A stretch of DNA of 51,746 nt from Fundidesulfovibrio agrisoli (GTDB taxonomy: Bacteria; Desulfobacterota; Desulfovibrionia; Desulfovibrionales; Desulfovibrionaceae), in NCBI RefSeq assembly GCF_022808715.1, contig NZ_JAKZKX010000007.1, positions 44,443 to 96,188 on the forward strand, in the 5' to 3' direction. Position numbers and translations under genes: made by a program. The notes under the pieces were generated by a model. That model made no database searches. It saw nothing but the letters and a program-made list of their open reading frames with translations, and was not told where the DNA came from. Below, one piece after another: positions 1-8,122 of the stretch (the first letter of the stretch is position 1; every line of letters begins with the position of its first letter).

Positions 1-79
<79 letters not shown>

Positions 80-137
80 CTTGCGCTCCAAAGCCCGAGA
101 AGCTAAAGACCTGTGGTTCGCATCCAAGGAGCCCCGC

Positions 138-428
138 ATGAAATTCACGCCCCAACAGGCCGCCAAGGTTGCCGCGCTGGCCCGCCTGCGCCTGCCGGAA
201 GAGAAGCTCGAACGCATAGCCTCGCAGATCGGCGACATCCTGAACTATATGGAGGCACTCGAGGCCTGCGACACCGCCGGGGTGGAGCCGCTCTACAGCC
301 CCGTGGAGCACCCCACGCCGCTTCGCGCCGACGTGGCCGAAAAGACCTTCCAGCGCTCGGACATCCTCTCCGGCGCGCCCGAAACCGACGGGACGTACTT
401 CATCGTGCCCAAGATCGTCGCCGGATAA
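138..428 (+). CDS. gatC: Asp-tRNA(Asn)/Glu-tRNA(Gln) amidotransferase subunit C
   Basis: GatC is the small structural subunit of the GatCAB amidotransferase, which converts mischarged Glu-tRNA(Gln) and Asp-tRNA(Asn) to the amide forms in the cytoplasm. The product is 96 aa, the usual family length, and contains the typical segments AALARLRLPEEKLE, ILNYMEALEACDT and the proline-bearing SPVEHPTPLRADV stretch. I chose the ATG at 138 because it has a clear AAGGA Shine-Dalgarno 7 nt upstream and starts with the family-like MKFTPQQAAKVA. An earlier TTG at 81 would add a meaningless leader next to the poly-C tract. gatA follows after 21 nt, so the two are surely co-transcribed. gatB is not in the window. 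Confidence 0.95.
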   Translation: MKFTPQQAAKVAALARLRLPEEKLERIASQIGDILNYMEALEACDTAGVEPLYSPVEHPTPLRADVAEKTFQRSDILSGAPETDGTYFIVPKIVAG

Positions 429-449
429 GGATAAGGAAAGGATACGCTC

Positions 450-1913
450 ATGTCCGACATTCTCTCGCTCTCCCTGGCCGGGCTGCGCGCCAGACTGGCC
501 GACCGCTCCGTGAGCGCCACCGACGCCGTCTCCTCCTGCCTGGAGCGCATCGCCGACACCGAACCCGCCATCGAGGCCCTGCTCACCGTCACGGGCGAGG
601 CGGCCCTCACCCAGGCCCAGGCCATGGACGCCGCCGGGCCGGACGCCTCCAAGCCGCTGTGGGGCGTGCCCGTGGTGGTCAAGGACGCAATCTGCACCAA
701 GGGCGTGGCCACCACCTGCGCCTCGCGCATCCTGGAAAATTTCGTGCCCTTCTACGACGCCACCTGCGTGGCGCGCCTCAAGGAGGCCGGGGCCATCCTG
801 CTGGGCAAGGCCAACATGGACGAGTTCGCCATGGGCTCCTCCACGGAGAACTCCGCCTTCCAGAAGACCCGCAACCCCTGGAATCTGGACAAGGTTCCGG
901 GCGGCTCCAGCGGCGGCTCCGGAGCCACCGTGGCCGCCGGGCAGTGCTTCGCGGCTCTGGGCACGGATACGGGCGGCTCCATCCGCCTGCCCGCCTCCTT
1001 TTGCGGCGTCACGGGCATCAAGCCCACCTACGGGCGCATCTCGCGCTACGGCGTGGTGGCCTACGGCTCCAGCCTGGACCAGGTGGGCCCGCTGGCCCGC
1101 ACCGCCGAGGACTGCGCCGTCATGCTGCAGGTGATGTCCGGCCACGACGCCAAGGACTCCACCTCCGCCCCGCGCGAAGTGCCCGACTTCGCGGCCCAGA
1201 CCGCCACCCGCAAGGATTTGAAGGGCCTGCGCCTGGGCCTGCCCGAGGAGTACTGGGGCGAAGGCCTCACCGCCGAGGTGCGCGCCTGCTGCGACCAGGC
1301 CGTGGACGCCGCCAAGGGGCTCGGCGCGGTGGTCGTGCCCGTGAAGCTGCCCCACACCAAGTACGCCATCGCCACCTACTACATTGTGGCCATGGCCGAG
1401 GCCAGCTCCAACCTGGCGCGCTTCGACGGCGTGCGGTACGGCTTCCGCCACCCCGACGCCAAGGACCTGCGCGACCTCTACGAGATGTCGCGCTCCGAGG
1501 GCTTCGGGGAGGAGGTGCAGCGCCGCATCGTGCTGGGCACCTACGTGCTTTCGGCGGGCTACTACGACGCCTACTACCGCAAGGCCGCCCAGGTGCGCCG
1601 CCTGATCCGCCAGGACTTCCTGGATGCCTTCCAGGCCTGCGACGTGATCGTGGGGCCCACCTCGCCCTTTACCGCCTTCGGTTTGGGGGAGAAGGCGGAC
1701 GACCCGCTCCAGATGTATCTCGCGGATATCTTCACGATCTCGCTGAACCTGTCCGGGCTGCCGGGCCTGTCCATGCCCGTTGGTTTGGGCCAGGAGAGCG
1801 GCCTGCCCGTGGGCTTGCAGATGTTCGGCAAGGCCTGGGACGAAGGGACCATCCTGGGCGCGGCCAATGCCCTGAGCGGCGCGCTGCCGCAGATCGGGAT
1901 GCCGAAAATCTAA
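450..1913 (+). CDS. gatA: Asp-tRNA(Asn)/Glu-tRNA(Gln) amidotransferase subunit A
   Basis: GatA is the glutaminase/amidase subunit that releases ammonia from glutamine for GatB. The 487-aa product matches full family length. The amidase-signature triad is visible: Lys78 in [11 protein letters not shown], the cis-Ser at 153 in [10 protein letters not shown] and the nucleophile Ser177 in [16 protein letters not shown]. The ATG at 450 follows an AAGGAAAGG ribosome-binding site and the downstream partner is intact. It forms a two-gene unit with gatC and is followed by a 10-bp stem hairpin (1941-1963) before the transporter gene. Nothing suggests damage. Confidence 0.98.
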   Translation: MSDILSLSLAGLRARLADRSVSATDAVSSCLERIADTEPAIEALLTVTGEAALTQAQAMDAAGPDASKPLWGVPVVVKDAICTKGVATTCASRILENFVPFYDATCVARLKEAGAILLGKANMDEFAMGSSTENSAFQKTRNPWNLDKVPGGSSGGSGATVAAGQCFAALGTDTGGSIRLPASFCGVTGIKPTYGRISRYGVVAYGSSLDQVGPLARTAEDCAVMLQVMSGHDAKDSTSAPREVPDFAAQTATRKDLKGLRLGLPEEYWGEGLTAEVRACCDQAVDAAKGLGAVVVPVKLPHTKYAIATYYIVAMAEASSNLARFDGVRYGFRHPDAKDLRDLYEMSRSEGFGEEVQRRIVLGTYVLSAGYYDAYYRKAAQVRRLIRQDFLDAFQACDVIVGPTSPFTAFGLGEKADDPLQMYLADIFTISLNLSGLPGLSMPVGLGQESGLPVGLQMFGKAWDEGTILGAANALSGALPQIGMPKI

Positions 1914-1930
1914 GAGCCGAGGCGAAGAAG

Positions 1931-1970
1931 CCTCCGGCGGCCGGGGGGAGGGCCTCCCCCCGGACCCCGG
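1931..1970 (+). repeat. intergenic hairpin element, copy 1
   Basis: After the gatA stop lies CCTCCGGCGG followed by a perfect 10-bp stem, CCGGGGGGAG (1941-1950) and CTCCCCCCGG (1954-1963), with a 3-nt GGC loop. The same architecture recurs at 6361-6400 with a stem that differs by three compensated base pairs. There is no T-run, so a classical intrinsic terminator is doubtful. It could be a dispersed repeat or a transcript-end or attenuation element before the transporter gene. Confidence 0.6.
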
Positions 1971-1986
1971 CGATAGGAGACCGTTC

Positions 1987-3228
1987 ATGCTTCACAGCCT
2001 CCTCGGCCTTTTCGTCCTCATCTTCACGGGCTGGCTCCTCAGCTCCAGCCGCCGCGCTGTGCCCTGGCGCATGCTCCTGGGCGGGGTGGCGCTGCAGTTC
2101 GCCATCGCCGGGCTCATGCTCAAGGTCCCCGCGTTCTCCGGCCTCTTCATGGCCCTGAACAAGGTGGTCCTGGGCATGGAGGAGGCCACCCGCGCCGGGA
2201 CCAGCTTCGTCTTCGGCTACCTGGGCGGCGGCCCGGTCCCCTTCCCCGAGCCCAAGCCCGGGCAGAGCTTCATCCTGGCCTTCCAGGCGCTGCCGCTGGT
2301 GATCGTCATCGGTGCGCTGACCTCGCTGCTCTTCTATTGGCGCATCCTGCCCCACGTGGTGCGCGGCTTCTCCTGGGTGCTCTCCAAGACCATGGGCCTG
2401 GGCGGAGCGCTGGGCGTGGCCGCGGGCGGCACCATCTTCCTGGGCATGATCGAGGCCCCGCTGCTCATCAAGCCCTACCTCACCCGCCTGACACCAAGCG
2501 AGATGTTCGCGCTCATGGCCACGGGCCTCTCCTGCATCGCGGGCACCATGCTCATGCTCTACGCGGCGGTTCTCGGGCCTGTGATCCCCGACGCCCTGGG
2601 CCACATCCTCACGGCCTCGGTGATCCACGCCCCGGCGGCCCTGGCCATGGCCGCGCTGATGCTGCCAGAATCGGGCAAGCCCACCCTGGGCCGCGAGATA
2701 CCGCCCTCCCCGGCCACCGGCTCCATGGACGCCGTGGCGCGCGGCACCTGGGACGGCCTGCAGCTCTATTTGAACATCCTGGCCATGCTCATCGTGTTCC
2801 TGGCCCTGGTGAAGATCGTCAACCTGGGGCTGGGCTCCGCGCCGGACCTCTGGGGCGCGCCCCTGACCCTGCAGCGCATCCTGGGCTGGGTCATGTCGCC
2901 GGTGGCCTGGCTCATCGGCGTGCCCTGGGCCGAGGCCCAGACCGCCGGGAGCCTGCTGGGCACCAAGATCGTGCTCAACGAGTTCATCGCCTTCATCGAC
3001 ATGGCCAACCTGCCCCCGGACGCGCTCTGCCCCCGCTCGCGCCTGATATTGACCTACGCCATGTGCAGCTTCGCCAACCTGGGCAGCGTGGGCATCATCA
3101 TCGGCGGGCTGGGCGCGCTCTGCCCCGAGCGCCGCGCCGAGGTGGCCAACATGGGCCTCAAGGCCCTGGCCGCCGGAGCCCTGGCCTCGCTCATGACCGG
3201 GGCCGTGGTGGGCGTGCTTTTCCCCTGA
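1987..3228 (+). CDS. concentrative nucleoside transporter (CNT/NupC family)
   Basis: This is a polytopic inner-membrane symporter expected to take up nucleosides with H+ or Na+. The 413-aa protein has many hydrophobic spans and CNT-type segments: the GALTSLLFYWRILP region near residue 100, the EAPLLIKPYL block followed by TPSEMFALMATGLSCIAG (about residues 157-187), and NEFIAFIDMANL near residue 330, which corresponds to the conserved NEF motif of the substrate site. The ATG at 1987 is preceded by AGGAGA. It stands between gatA and a hydantoinase-type gene with no nucleoside-catabolic neighbours, so the exact substrate is not visible. The family call is firm, the substrate is not. Confidence 0.92.
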   Translation: MLHSLLGLFVLIFTGWLLSSSRRAVPWRMLLGGVALQFAIAGLMLKVPAFSGLFMALNKVVLGMEEATRAGTSFVFGYLGGGPVPFPEPKPGQSFILAFQALPLVIVIGALTSLLFYWRILPHVVRGFSWVLSKTMGLGGALGVAAGGTIFLGMIEAPLLIKPYLTRLTPSEMFALMATGLSCIAGTMLMLYAAVLGPVIPDALGHILTASVIHAPAALAMAALMLPESGKPTLGREIPPSPATGSMDAVARGTWDGLQLYLNILAMLIVFLALVKIVNLGLGSAPDLWGAPLTLQRILGWVMSPVAWLIGVPWAEAQTAGSLLGTKIVLNEFIAFIDMANLPPDALCPRSRLILTYAMCSFANLGSVGIIIGGLGALCPERRAEVANMGLKALAAGALASLMTGAVVGVLFP

Positions 3229-3347
3229 GGCCGAACCGGCCGGAAAGAAGCGCATTTTTCGACGAACGGCAGGAATTCCTCGGCTAACAGCGCCCGTAAG
3301 GGCTCTTTGGCAATGGTGTTCCCGGTGGGCATGTGCTAGGTTTACGC

Positions 3348-5027
3348 ATGCTGCTGGGTATCGACGTGGGGGGCACGCACACCGACGCGGTTCTTGTCGG
3401 TGCGGAGGGCCTGCTGGCCTGGGCCAAGGCCAAAACGAACCGCACCGATCTGCTTTCTTCGATCCGCGAGGTTCTGGGCCGCATCGTGCCCGAGGCCGGG
3501 GCCGGGCGCATCAGCCGCCTGAACCTCTCCACCACCCTTTCCACCAACGCCATCGTCGAGGGCCTCACCGAGCCGGTGGGCGTGTTCGTGGTCTCCGGGC
3601 CGGGCATCGACCCGGCGGCCTACTCCATCGGCGAGCACTACCGCGTCATCCCCGGCTGCACCGACCACCGGGGCCGCATCACCTCCCATCTGGACCTGGC
3701 CGCCGCGCGCGAGCACGCCGGGGCCTGCCGCCGCGCCGGAGTGAGCGTCTACGCCTGCGTGGGCAAGTTCTCGCCCCGCAACACCGATTTCGAGGAGACC
3801 CTCAAGGAGCTGGTGCACCCCCAGGCGGACTTCGTCACCCTGGGGCACGAGTTCTCCGGCCAGTTGGGCTTCGGCCGCCGCGTGCACACCGCCGCCTTCA
3901 ACGCGGCGGTCTGGCGGGTGTTCAACCGCTTCGCCGACGCGGTGCAGCGCTGCGCCGTGAGCCTGGGCATGAGCGCGCGGGTGAACATCCTCAAGGCCGA
4001 CGGCGGCACCATGCCGCTCTCCATGTCGCGCATGTTCCCGGTGGAATCCATCCTCTCCGGCCCGGCCGCCTCGGTCATGGGCATCATGGCCGTGTGCGAC
4101 ATCCAGGAGGACTCGGTCATCCTGGATATCGGCGGCACCACCACCGACATCGCCCTCTTCGCCGACGGCGCGCCCCTGACCAGCCCCGAGGGCGCGGTGA
4201 TCTCCGGGCGGCCAACCCTGGTGCGCGCCCTCAAGACGCGCTCCATCGGCATCGGCGGCGACTCGGCCATCAGTTTGGTGGACGGCCAGGTGCGCGTGGG
4301 CCCGCGCCGCCTCGGCCCGGCCATGTGCGAGGGCGGGCAGACCCCCACCCTCACCGACGCTTTGAACGTGCTGGGCGCGGCGGACCTTGGCGACACCGCG
4401 GCCTCGCGCCGGGGCCTGAACGAGCTGGCCGCGAAGCACAACACCGACGGCCCCACCCTGGCCCAGGACGCGGCTCTGGCCGCCGTGACCTCCATCCGGG
4501 CCGCCGTCATCGACCTGACCCGCTCCGTCAACGACCGCCCGGTCTACACCATCTACGAGCTGCTCGAAGGCAAGCGCGTCACGCCCAAACGGGTCTACGT
4601 CATGGGCGGCCCGGCCCGGGCCATGTCGGGGCTTTTGGCCGAGGCCTTCCCCGAGGAGGTCTTCGTGCCCGAGAGCTACGCCGTGGCCAACGCCATCGGC
4701 GCGGCGCTCTCCCGCCCCACGCTCTCGGCCGAACTCTTCGCGGACACCCAGCGCGGCCGGATGCTCATCCCCGGCCTTGACGTGGAGGAATCCGTGAACG
4801 GCAGCTACAAGCTGGAGCAGGCCGAGGCCGACGCGGCCCGCCACCTGCGCGGCTACCTGGAGCACCTGCGCATCCCCGACCCCGACGCCCTGGTGGAGAC
4901 CGTGGAGGCCCAGAGCTTCAACATGGTCGAGGACGACATGCTCGTGGGCCGCAGCATCCGCGTGAAGTGCCAGATCCGGCCCGGCGTGCTGCCCGGCTAC
5001 CGCAAGGCGGTGGGCTGCCGATGCTGA
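3348..5027 (+). CDS. hydantoinase/oxoprolinase family protein (HyuA-like)
   Basis: The product belongs to the ATP-dependent hydantoinase A/5-oxoprolinase family in the actin-like ATPase fold, which opens cyclic amides or activates carboxyl or ketone substrates. The N-terminal phosphate loop is GIDVGGTHTDAVL (residues 4-16) and the second is LDIGGTTTDIALF (about 261-273); NLSTTLSTNAIVEG is the usual Hydant_A_N motif. At 559 aa it is shorter than many HyuA proteins. I chose the ATG at 3348 over the in-frame GTG at 3333 because MLLGIDVGG starts the fold directly. Its stop overlaps the next gene by 7 nt, so the two are translationally coupled and likely act together. No HyuB partner is present and the substrate is unknown. 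Confidence 0.88.
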   Translation: MLLGIDVGGTHTDAVLVGAEGLLAWAKAKTNRTDLLSSIREVLGRIVPEAGAGRISRLNLSTTLSTNAIVEGLTEPVGVFVVSGPGIDPAAYSIGEHYRVIPGCTDHRGRITSHLDLAAAREHAGACRRAGVSVYACVGKFSPRNTDFEETLKELVHPQADFVTLGHEFSGQLGFGRRVHTAAFNAAVWRVFNRFADAVQRCAVSLGMSARVNILKADGGTMPLSMSRMFPVESILSGPAASVMGIMAVCDIQEDSVILDIGGTTTDIALFADGAPLTSPEGAVISGRPTLVRALKTRSIGIGGDSAISLVDGQVRVGPRRLGPAMCEGGQTPTLTDALNVLGAADLGDTAASRRGLNELAAKHNTDGPTLAQDAALAAVTSIRAAVIDLTRSVNDRPVYTIYELLEGKRVTPKRVYVMGGPARAMSGLLAEAFPEEVFVPESYAVANAIGAALSRPTLSAELFADTQRGRMLIPGLDVEESVNGSYKLEQAEADAARHLRGYLEHLRIPDPDALVETVEAQSFNMVEDDMLVGRSIRVKCQIRPGVLPGYRKAVGCRC

Positions 5028-6340
5028 AAGCGCGCAACTCTCTGGGAGTGGTCTTCTTCCCGGCCTTCGACTGGGCCATCAGCCCCACGCACCCCGAGCG
5101 CCAGGAGCGCCTGCTCTACACGCAGGACCAACTCCGCGAGGAGGGCCTCTTCGACGTGGCGGGCATCCGCGAATACAAGCCCGACCTGGCCCGCGTCCCC
5201 GACGTGGACTTGGCCCACTTCACCTTCCCGGACGTGGAGCACGTTGTCACCAACTCGCACCTGGTCAGCGCGGGCGGAGCCATGCGCGCCGCGCGGCTGG
5301 TGATGGAGCGCGAGGCAGAACGCGCCTTCGCCCTGGTGCGCCCGCCCGGCCACCACGCCATGTCCGTGGTGCACGGCACGCGCGGCTTCTGCACCATCAA
5401 CATCGAGGCCGTGATGGTGGAATACCTGCGGGAGCGCTACGGCGTGCGCCGCATCGCCATCGTGGACACCGACTGCCACCACGGCGACGGCACCCAGGAC
5501 ATCTACTGGCACGACCCGGACGTGCTCTTCATCTCCATGCACCAGGACGGCCGCACCATCTACCCCGGCACCGGCTTCCCCTACGAGCTGGGCGGCCCCA
5601 CGGCCATGGGCGCCACCTGCAACATCCCCCTGCTGCCCGGCACCGGGGACCAAGGCTTCCTGCACATGCTCGACCACGTGGTCATGCCGCTCCTGGAGCG
5701 CTTCAAGCCCGAGATCGTGATCAACTCCGCCGGGCAGGACAACCACTTCTCCGACCCCATCACCAACATGGCCTTCTCCGCCCAGGGGTACGCCGAGCTG
5801 ACACGCCGCCTGGGCGCGCAGATCGCCGTGCTGGAGGGGGGCTACTCCATCCAGGGCGCTTTACCCTACGTGAATCTGGGCATCTGCCTGGCCATGGCCG
5901 GGGTGGACACCTCCAACGTGCGCGAGCCCGACTTCGACCCCGAGCGCGTCAAGCAGGAGAAGCGCATCACCGAGTACACCGAGTCCCTGGCGGACCAGCT
6001 GCTGGAGTACTTCACCGCGCCGCCCGCCCTGCCCAAGCACGGGCGCGTGGAGGGCGAGTGGTTCGTGCGCGACAAGGAGATCCACTACGACACGGACTCC
6101 ATCTTCGAGCGCCAGCTCGAGAAGGTGCGCATGTGCGGGGAGTGCGGCGGCACGGTGGTCATCGAGAGCCGGGCCGGTTCCGACCCGGTGTGCCTGGCCG
6201 TGAGGATACCCGTGGGCGCGTGCCCGGAGTGCGTGAAAAAGGGCCACGAGGTGTTCGAGCTGGGCCAGCGCTCCAGGAACTACCGCCGCGCCATGCTGGT
6301 GGACAGGCCCGGCAAGAGCGTGAAGCGGGTGTTGATTTAA
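5021..6340 (+). CDS. histone deacetylase-like amidohydrolase with C-terminal zinc-ribbon-like tail
   Basis: This is a Zn-dependent hydrolase of the HDAC/acetylpolyamine amidohydrolase/acetoin-utilisation family, acting on N-acyl amines. Family motifs are intact: RPPGHHAMS with the catalytic His pair 111-112, DTDCHHGDGTQD with probable zinc ligands Asp151 and His153, third ligand Asp240 in SAGQDNHF, and LEGGYS with the catalytic-position Tyr. The core is followed by about 100 extra residues ending in two CxxC pairs (372/375 and 401/404), a probable second metal site. The ATG at 5021 lies inside the hyuA stop region; an upstream in-frame start would run far into hyuA. The coupling suggests a shared pathway on a cyclic or N-acylated amide. 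The real substrate is unknown. Confidence 0.92.
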   Translation: MLKARNSLGVVFFPAFDWAISPTHPERQERLLYTQDQLREEGLFDVAGIREYKPDLARVPDVDLAHFTFPDVEHVVTNSHLVSAGGAMRAARLVMEREAERAFALVRPPGHHAMSVVHGTRGFCTINIEAVMVEYLRERYGVRRIAIVDTDCHHGDGTQDIYWHDPDVLFISMHQDGRTIYPGTGFPYELGGPTAMGATCNIPLLPGTGDQGFLHMLDHVVMPLLERFKPEIVINSAGQDNHFSDPITNMAFSAQGYAELTRRLGAQIAVLEGGYSIQGALPYVNLGICLAMAGVDTSNVREPDFDPERVKQEKRITEYTESLADQLLEYFTAPPALPKHGRVEGEWFVRDKEIHYDTDSIFERQLEKVRMCGECGGTVVIESRAGSDPVCLAVRIPVGACPECVKKGHEVFELGQRSRNYRRAMLVDRPGKSVKRVLI

Positions 6341-6360
6341 GGGAAGGCGGAGAGGGAAGA

Positions 6361-6400
6361 CGCCTCCGGCGGCCAAAGGGAGTTCCTCCCTTTGGAATCC
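6361..6400 (+). repeat. intergenic hairpin element, copy 2
   Basis: Positions 6361-6372 read CGCCTCCGGCGG and lead into a perfect 10-bp stem, CCAAAGGGAG (6373-6382) and CTCCCTTTGG (6386-6395), loop TTC. Relative to copy 1 at 1931-1970, GGG in the left arm becomes AAA and CCC in the right arm becomes TTT, so pairing is kept. It follows the HDAC-like gene as copy 1 follows gatA. Confidence 0.6.
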
Positions 6401-6451
6401 CATTCCGCTTCGCGTTCACGACGATAAATTTGCACTGCCTGGCGACTTTTT

Positions 6452-6473
6452 CCCCACATAGCCCTATGTGGGG
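6452..6473. promoter_or_regulatory. perfect inverted repeat upstream of accessory genes
   Basis: CCCCACATA (6452-6460) and TATGTGGGG (6465-6473) form a 9-bp dyad with a 4-nt spacer. A T-run precedes it on the plus strand, so it does not look like a plus-strand terminator. A TATGAT box at 6495-6500 could be a -10 element, which would put the dyad near -45, a usual activator or repressor position. No good -35 is visible, so its role as an operator is only a suggestion. Confidence 0.45.
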
Positions 6474-6497
6474 AGACAGCGATCCTTTCTTGAATAT

Positions 6498-6546
6498 GAT
6501 GCGTCCCATTACCCGGCTGACCGGGAAATCCACAAAAGGACGCATC
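6498..6546 (+). promoter_or_regulatory. leader hairpin covering the ribosome-binding site
   Basis: GATGCGTCC (6498-6506) is complementary to GGACGCATC (6538-6546), which ends immediately before the ATG at 6547 and includes the 3' half of the AAAGGA Shine-Dalgarno. A nested CCCGG/CCGGG stem with a CTGA loop lies between the arms. If the mRNA begins upstream of 6498, translation of the following gene could be gated by this fold. If the TATGAT at 6495-6500 is the -10 box, the left arm would not be transcribed and the repeat would have to act as DNA. Confidence 0.45.
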
Positions 6547-7167
6547 ATGAGAAGCGAACAGGAACTCCAGGCCAATCTGGCCGCCTATTGGCGGCGCTTG
6601 AACGCTGCTTGCGGCGTACCCGCGGGCACCCACCCCGACGACCCCAACCCGCCCAGATCTGAACATCGGCAGGCCGCGCCCACGTACCGGGTGAGGCAGG
6701 CTGCATTCATGCCCGAGAACGAGCACATCCACGCCTCGTTGATGAGCGACCCCGAAGTGCTCGCAATCCTCCAGGACCACTGGAACGACACGTTCATCCC
6801 CAACGATCTAGGCCCCGCTCCAGCCGACCCGGCCGCCCAGCTCCGCTGGTACACCCTGCGCGACCTCAACGCCTTCCACCACAGCCGCCACCGCGCCGAC
6901 TTCGAGGACGCCCGCAAGCACCGCACCAGAAAGCGCGTGGACATGCTCTTCGCCAGGCTGGCTCACCACGACCCGCTGCACGCCGGAACCATGCAGGTGA
7001 TGAATCATGTGCTGAAGACCCTCCCGGAGTCCGCCAGGAAGGCGGTGACGAAGGTGTTCTCGCGCTGCCCGCTGGAAACGCTGGAGTTCTACAAGGAACT
7101 CCGTGGCGCGGCGGGGAAGGTCATGGGCGCGAATCACCACCGCCGCCGCAGGCGCGATGGCCGCTAG
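6547..7167 (+). CDS. hypothetical protein, 206 aa, accessory region
   Basis: I do not recognise this protein. It is 206 aa, soluble, and rich in His and Arg: the tail ends HHRRRRRRDGR. Visible segments are an acidic N-terminal helix (MRSEQELQANLAAYWRRL), a Pro-rich linker with HPDDPNPP, a MSDPEVLAILQDHWNDTF stretch, and a helical C-terminal half. No signal peptide or membrane span is seen. The ATG at 6547 has AAAGGA 6 nt upstream, inside a potential hairpin. Codon use is still GC-rich but less extreme than in the flanking genes. It precedes a second unknown gene by 63 nt, and the pair plus the tiny genes downstream looks like acquired DNA. A phage or mobile-element origin is a guess only. Confidence 0.75.
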   Translation: MRSEQELQANLAAYWRRLNAACGVPAGTHPDDPNPPRSEHRQAAPTYRVRQAAFMPENEHIHASLMSDPEVLAILQDHWNDTFIPNDLGPAPADPAAQLRWYTLRDLNAFHHSRHRADFEDARKHRTRKRVDMLFARLAHHDPLHAGTMQVMNHVLKTLPESARKAVTKVFSRCPLETLEFYKELRGAAGKVMGANHHRRRRRDGR

Positions 7168-7188
7168 TCAGGCTGAAACGGAATAACC

Positions 7189-7214
7189 GCGCCGGAGGGG
7201 CTGACCTCCGGCGC
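7189..7214 (+). promoter_or_regulatory. intercistronic hairpin
   Basis: GCGCCGGAGG (7189-7198) pairs perfectly with CCTCCGGCGC (7205-7214) around a 6-nt loop. It ends 4 nt before the AAGGAG Shine-Dalgarno of the next gene. It may stabilise or partly terminate the transcript between the two accessory genes. It has no T-run. Confidence 0.5.
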
Positions 7215-7230
7215 TATCAAGGAGATGACG

Positions 7231-7878
7231 ATGGATTCCAATGACGCGATCGCCGAAAGCTACCTGCGCCAGCAGGAACTTGATGGCGACCCCTACGGCG
7301 AGAAGTTCAATGGGGGGTTGGACCTGATCCCCGTTTCCAACATGTCCGGCCCGGACTCGAACCGGACGGATTTCGACACCGCCCATCCCGTCGGAGGACG
7401 GGATGACGATCTCGAACCCGGAAAGCTGAACAAGGTCGTCACCACGAACCCAGTCCCGGACGCGGACGGAGTTTACCGGCAGAAAATCGACTGGGGACAG
7501 CTCCATGCCGATGAAGACCCGCTGTTCAAGCAAATCGCAGGCGACAGCAATGAATTCGTCGGCGGCATCCCCAAGCAGGTCTGGGATGGTTTGAGCCAGG
7601 AGCAGAAGGACCGGTTCGTCCGTGGGACAGAGGAGGACCGGAGGGCTGCAGCATATGCAGGTGCAGTTACAGGCGGAGTCGCAGGCTTTACTGCTGCTCT
7701 TCCTGCCATGTCCTCTGGCCCTATAGGCTGGGGTCTGGCAACGTCAGGCTTGTCGACTTTAGGAGGTGTTGTGGGCTATAACACAGGCTATGACCTGCTG
7801 GATAAGGCTACTCCGCCGCAACCGTCGCCGCGCGACAGGCTCCGCGAGCAATTCGAACGAGCAAAGGACCACGATTAA
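7231..7878 (+). CDS. hypothetical protein, 215 aa, with Gly/Ala-rich hydrophobic C-terminal region
   Basis: I do not recognise this protein. The first ~130 residues are polar and Asp-rich (PDSNRTDFDTAHPVGG, KIDWGQLHADEDPLFKQI). Residues about 145-200 form a long Gly/Ala/Ser-rich hydrophobic stretch with small-residue spacing (AGAVTGGVAGFTAALPAM, GWGLATSGLSTLGGVVGY), which could be a membrane-inserting hairpin. The tail is charged. The ATG at 7231 was chosen because AAGGAG at 7219-7224 abuts the earlier ATG at 7225 with no spacing. A strong terminator follows at 7884-7908. A polar N-terminus with a glycine-zipper-like C-terminus is compatible with a pore-forming or membrane-active protein, but there is no direct evidence. 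Confidence 0.75.
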   Translation: MDSNDAIAESYLRQQELDGDPYGEKFNGGLDLIPVSNMSGPDSNRTDFDTAHPVGGRDDDLEPGKLNKVVTTNPVPDADGVYRQKIDWGQLHADEDPLFKQIAGDSNEFVGGIPKQVWDGLSQEQKDRFVRGTEEDRRAAAYAGAVTGGVAGFTAALPAMSSGPIGWGLATSGLSTLGGVVGYNTGYDLLDKATPPQPSPRDRLREQFERAKDHD

Positions 7879-7883
7879 GTAAT

Positions 7884-7908
7884 AGCCCCTGCGCGAGCAG
7901 GGGCTTTA
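7884..7908 (+). terminator. Rho-independent terminator
   Basis: AGCCCCTGC (7884-7892), GCGA tetraloop, GCAGGGGCT (7897-7905), then TTTACTTT. This is a 9-bp GC-rich stem with a U-rich tail, 6 nt after the stop of the 215-aa gene. It separates that gene from the tiny ORFs downstream. Confidence 0.85.
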
Positions 7909-7969
7909 CTTTACCAGATATATGTATAAATATTACACCGAACAAATACGCTTGAACCAGGTGAGGCCA

Positions 7970-8122
7970 ATGAACAAATTCATCGGTAAATTCATTAATA
8001 ACATCAGAGGGAGCAAACCTTTTCCTATTTGGAAAATGCTTATCCTTGTCATTATCTACTCACTCGCCCTAGCTTATTTTTTCGGCGATTATATCAGAAC
8101 GATCAGTTGGCTCAGATGGTAG
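7970..8122 (+). CDS. small single-span membrane protein A (50 aa)
   Basis: The 50-aa product starts MNKFIGKFINNIRG (basic N-terminus), has one hydrophobic segment around residues 23-39 (MLILVIIYSLALAYFFG) and ends in YIRTISWLRW. The start at 7970 has an AGGTGAGG Shine-Dalgarno; an upstream in-frame ATG at 7922 lacks one. The DNA is AT-rich compared with flanking genes. Its last codons plus 10 nt are repeated as a degenerate copy 254 nt downstream (8347-8386), where VRMMSSFRW and a stop can still be read. This suggests that a second copy of this gene once existed. The function is unknown. Size and topology resemble type I toxins, holins or small regulatory membrane proteins. Confidence 0.6.
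   Translation: MNKFIGKFINNIRGSKPFPIWKMLILVIIYSLALAYFFGDYIRTISWLRW

Noticed and set aside
1732-4865. Long minus-strand frames opposite gatA, the CNT transporter and the hydantoinase-like gene
   Set aside because: They are GC-driven antisense frames, low in complexity and without ribosome-binding sites. The plus-strand products are clear family members.
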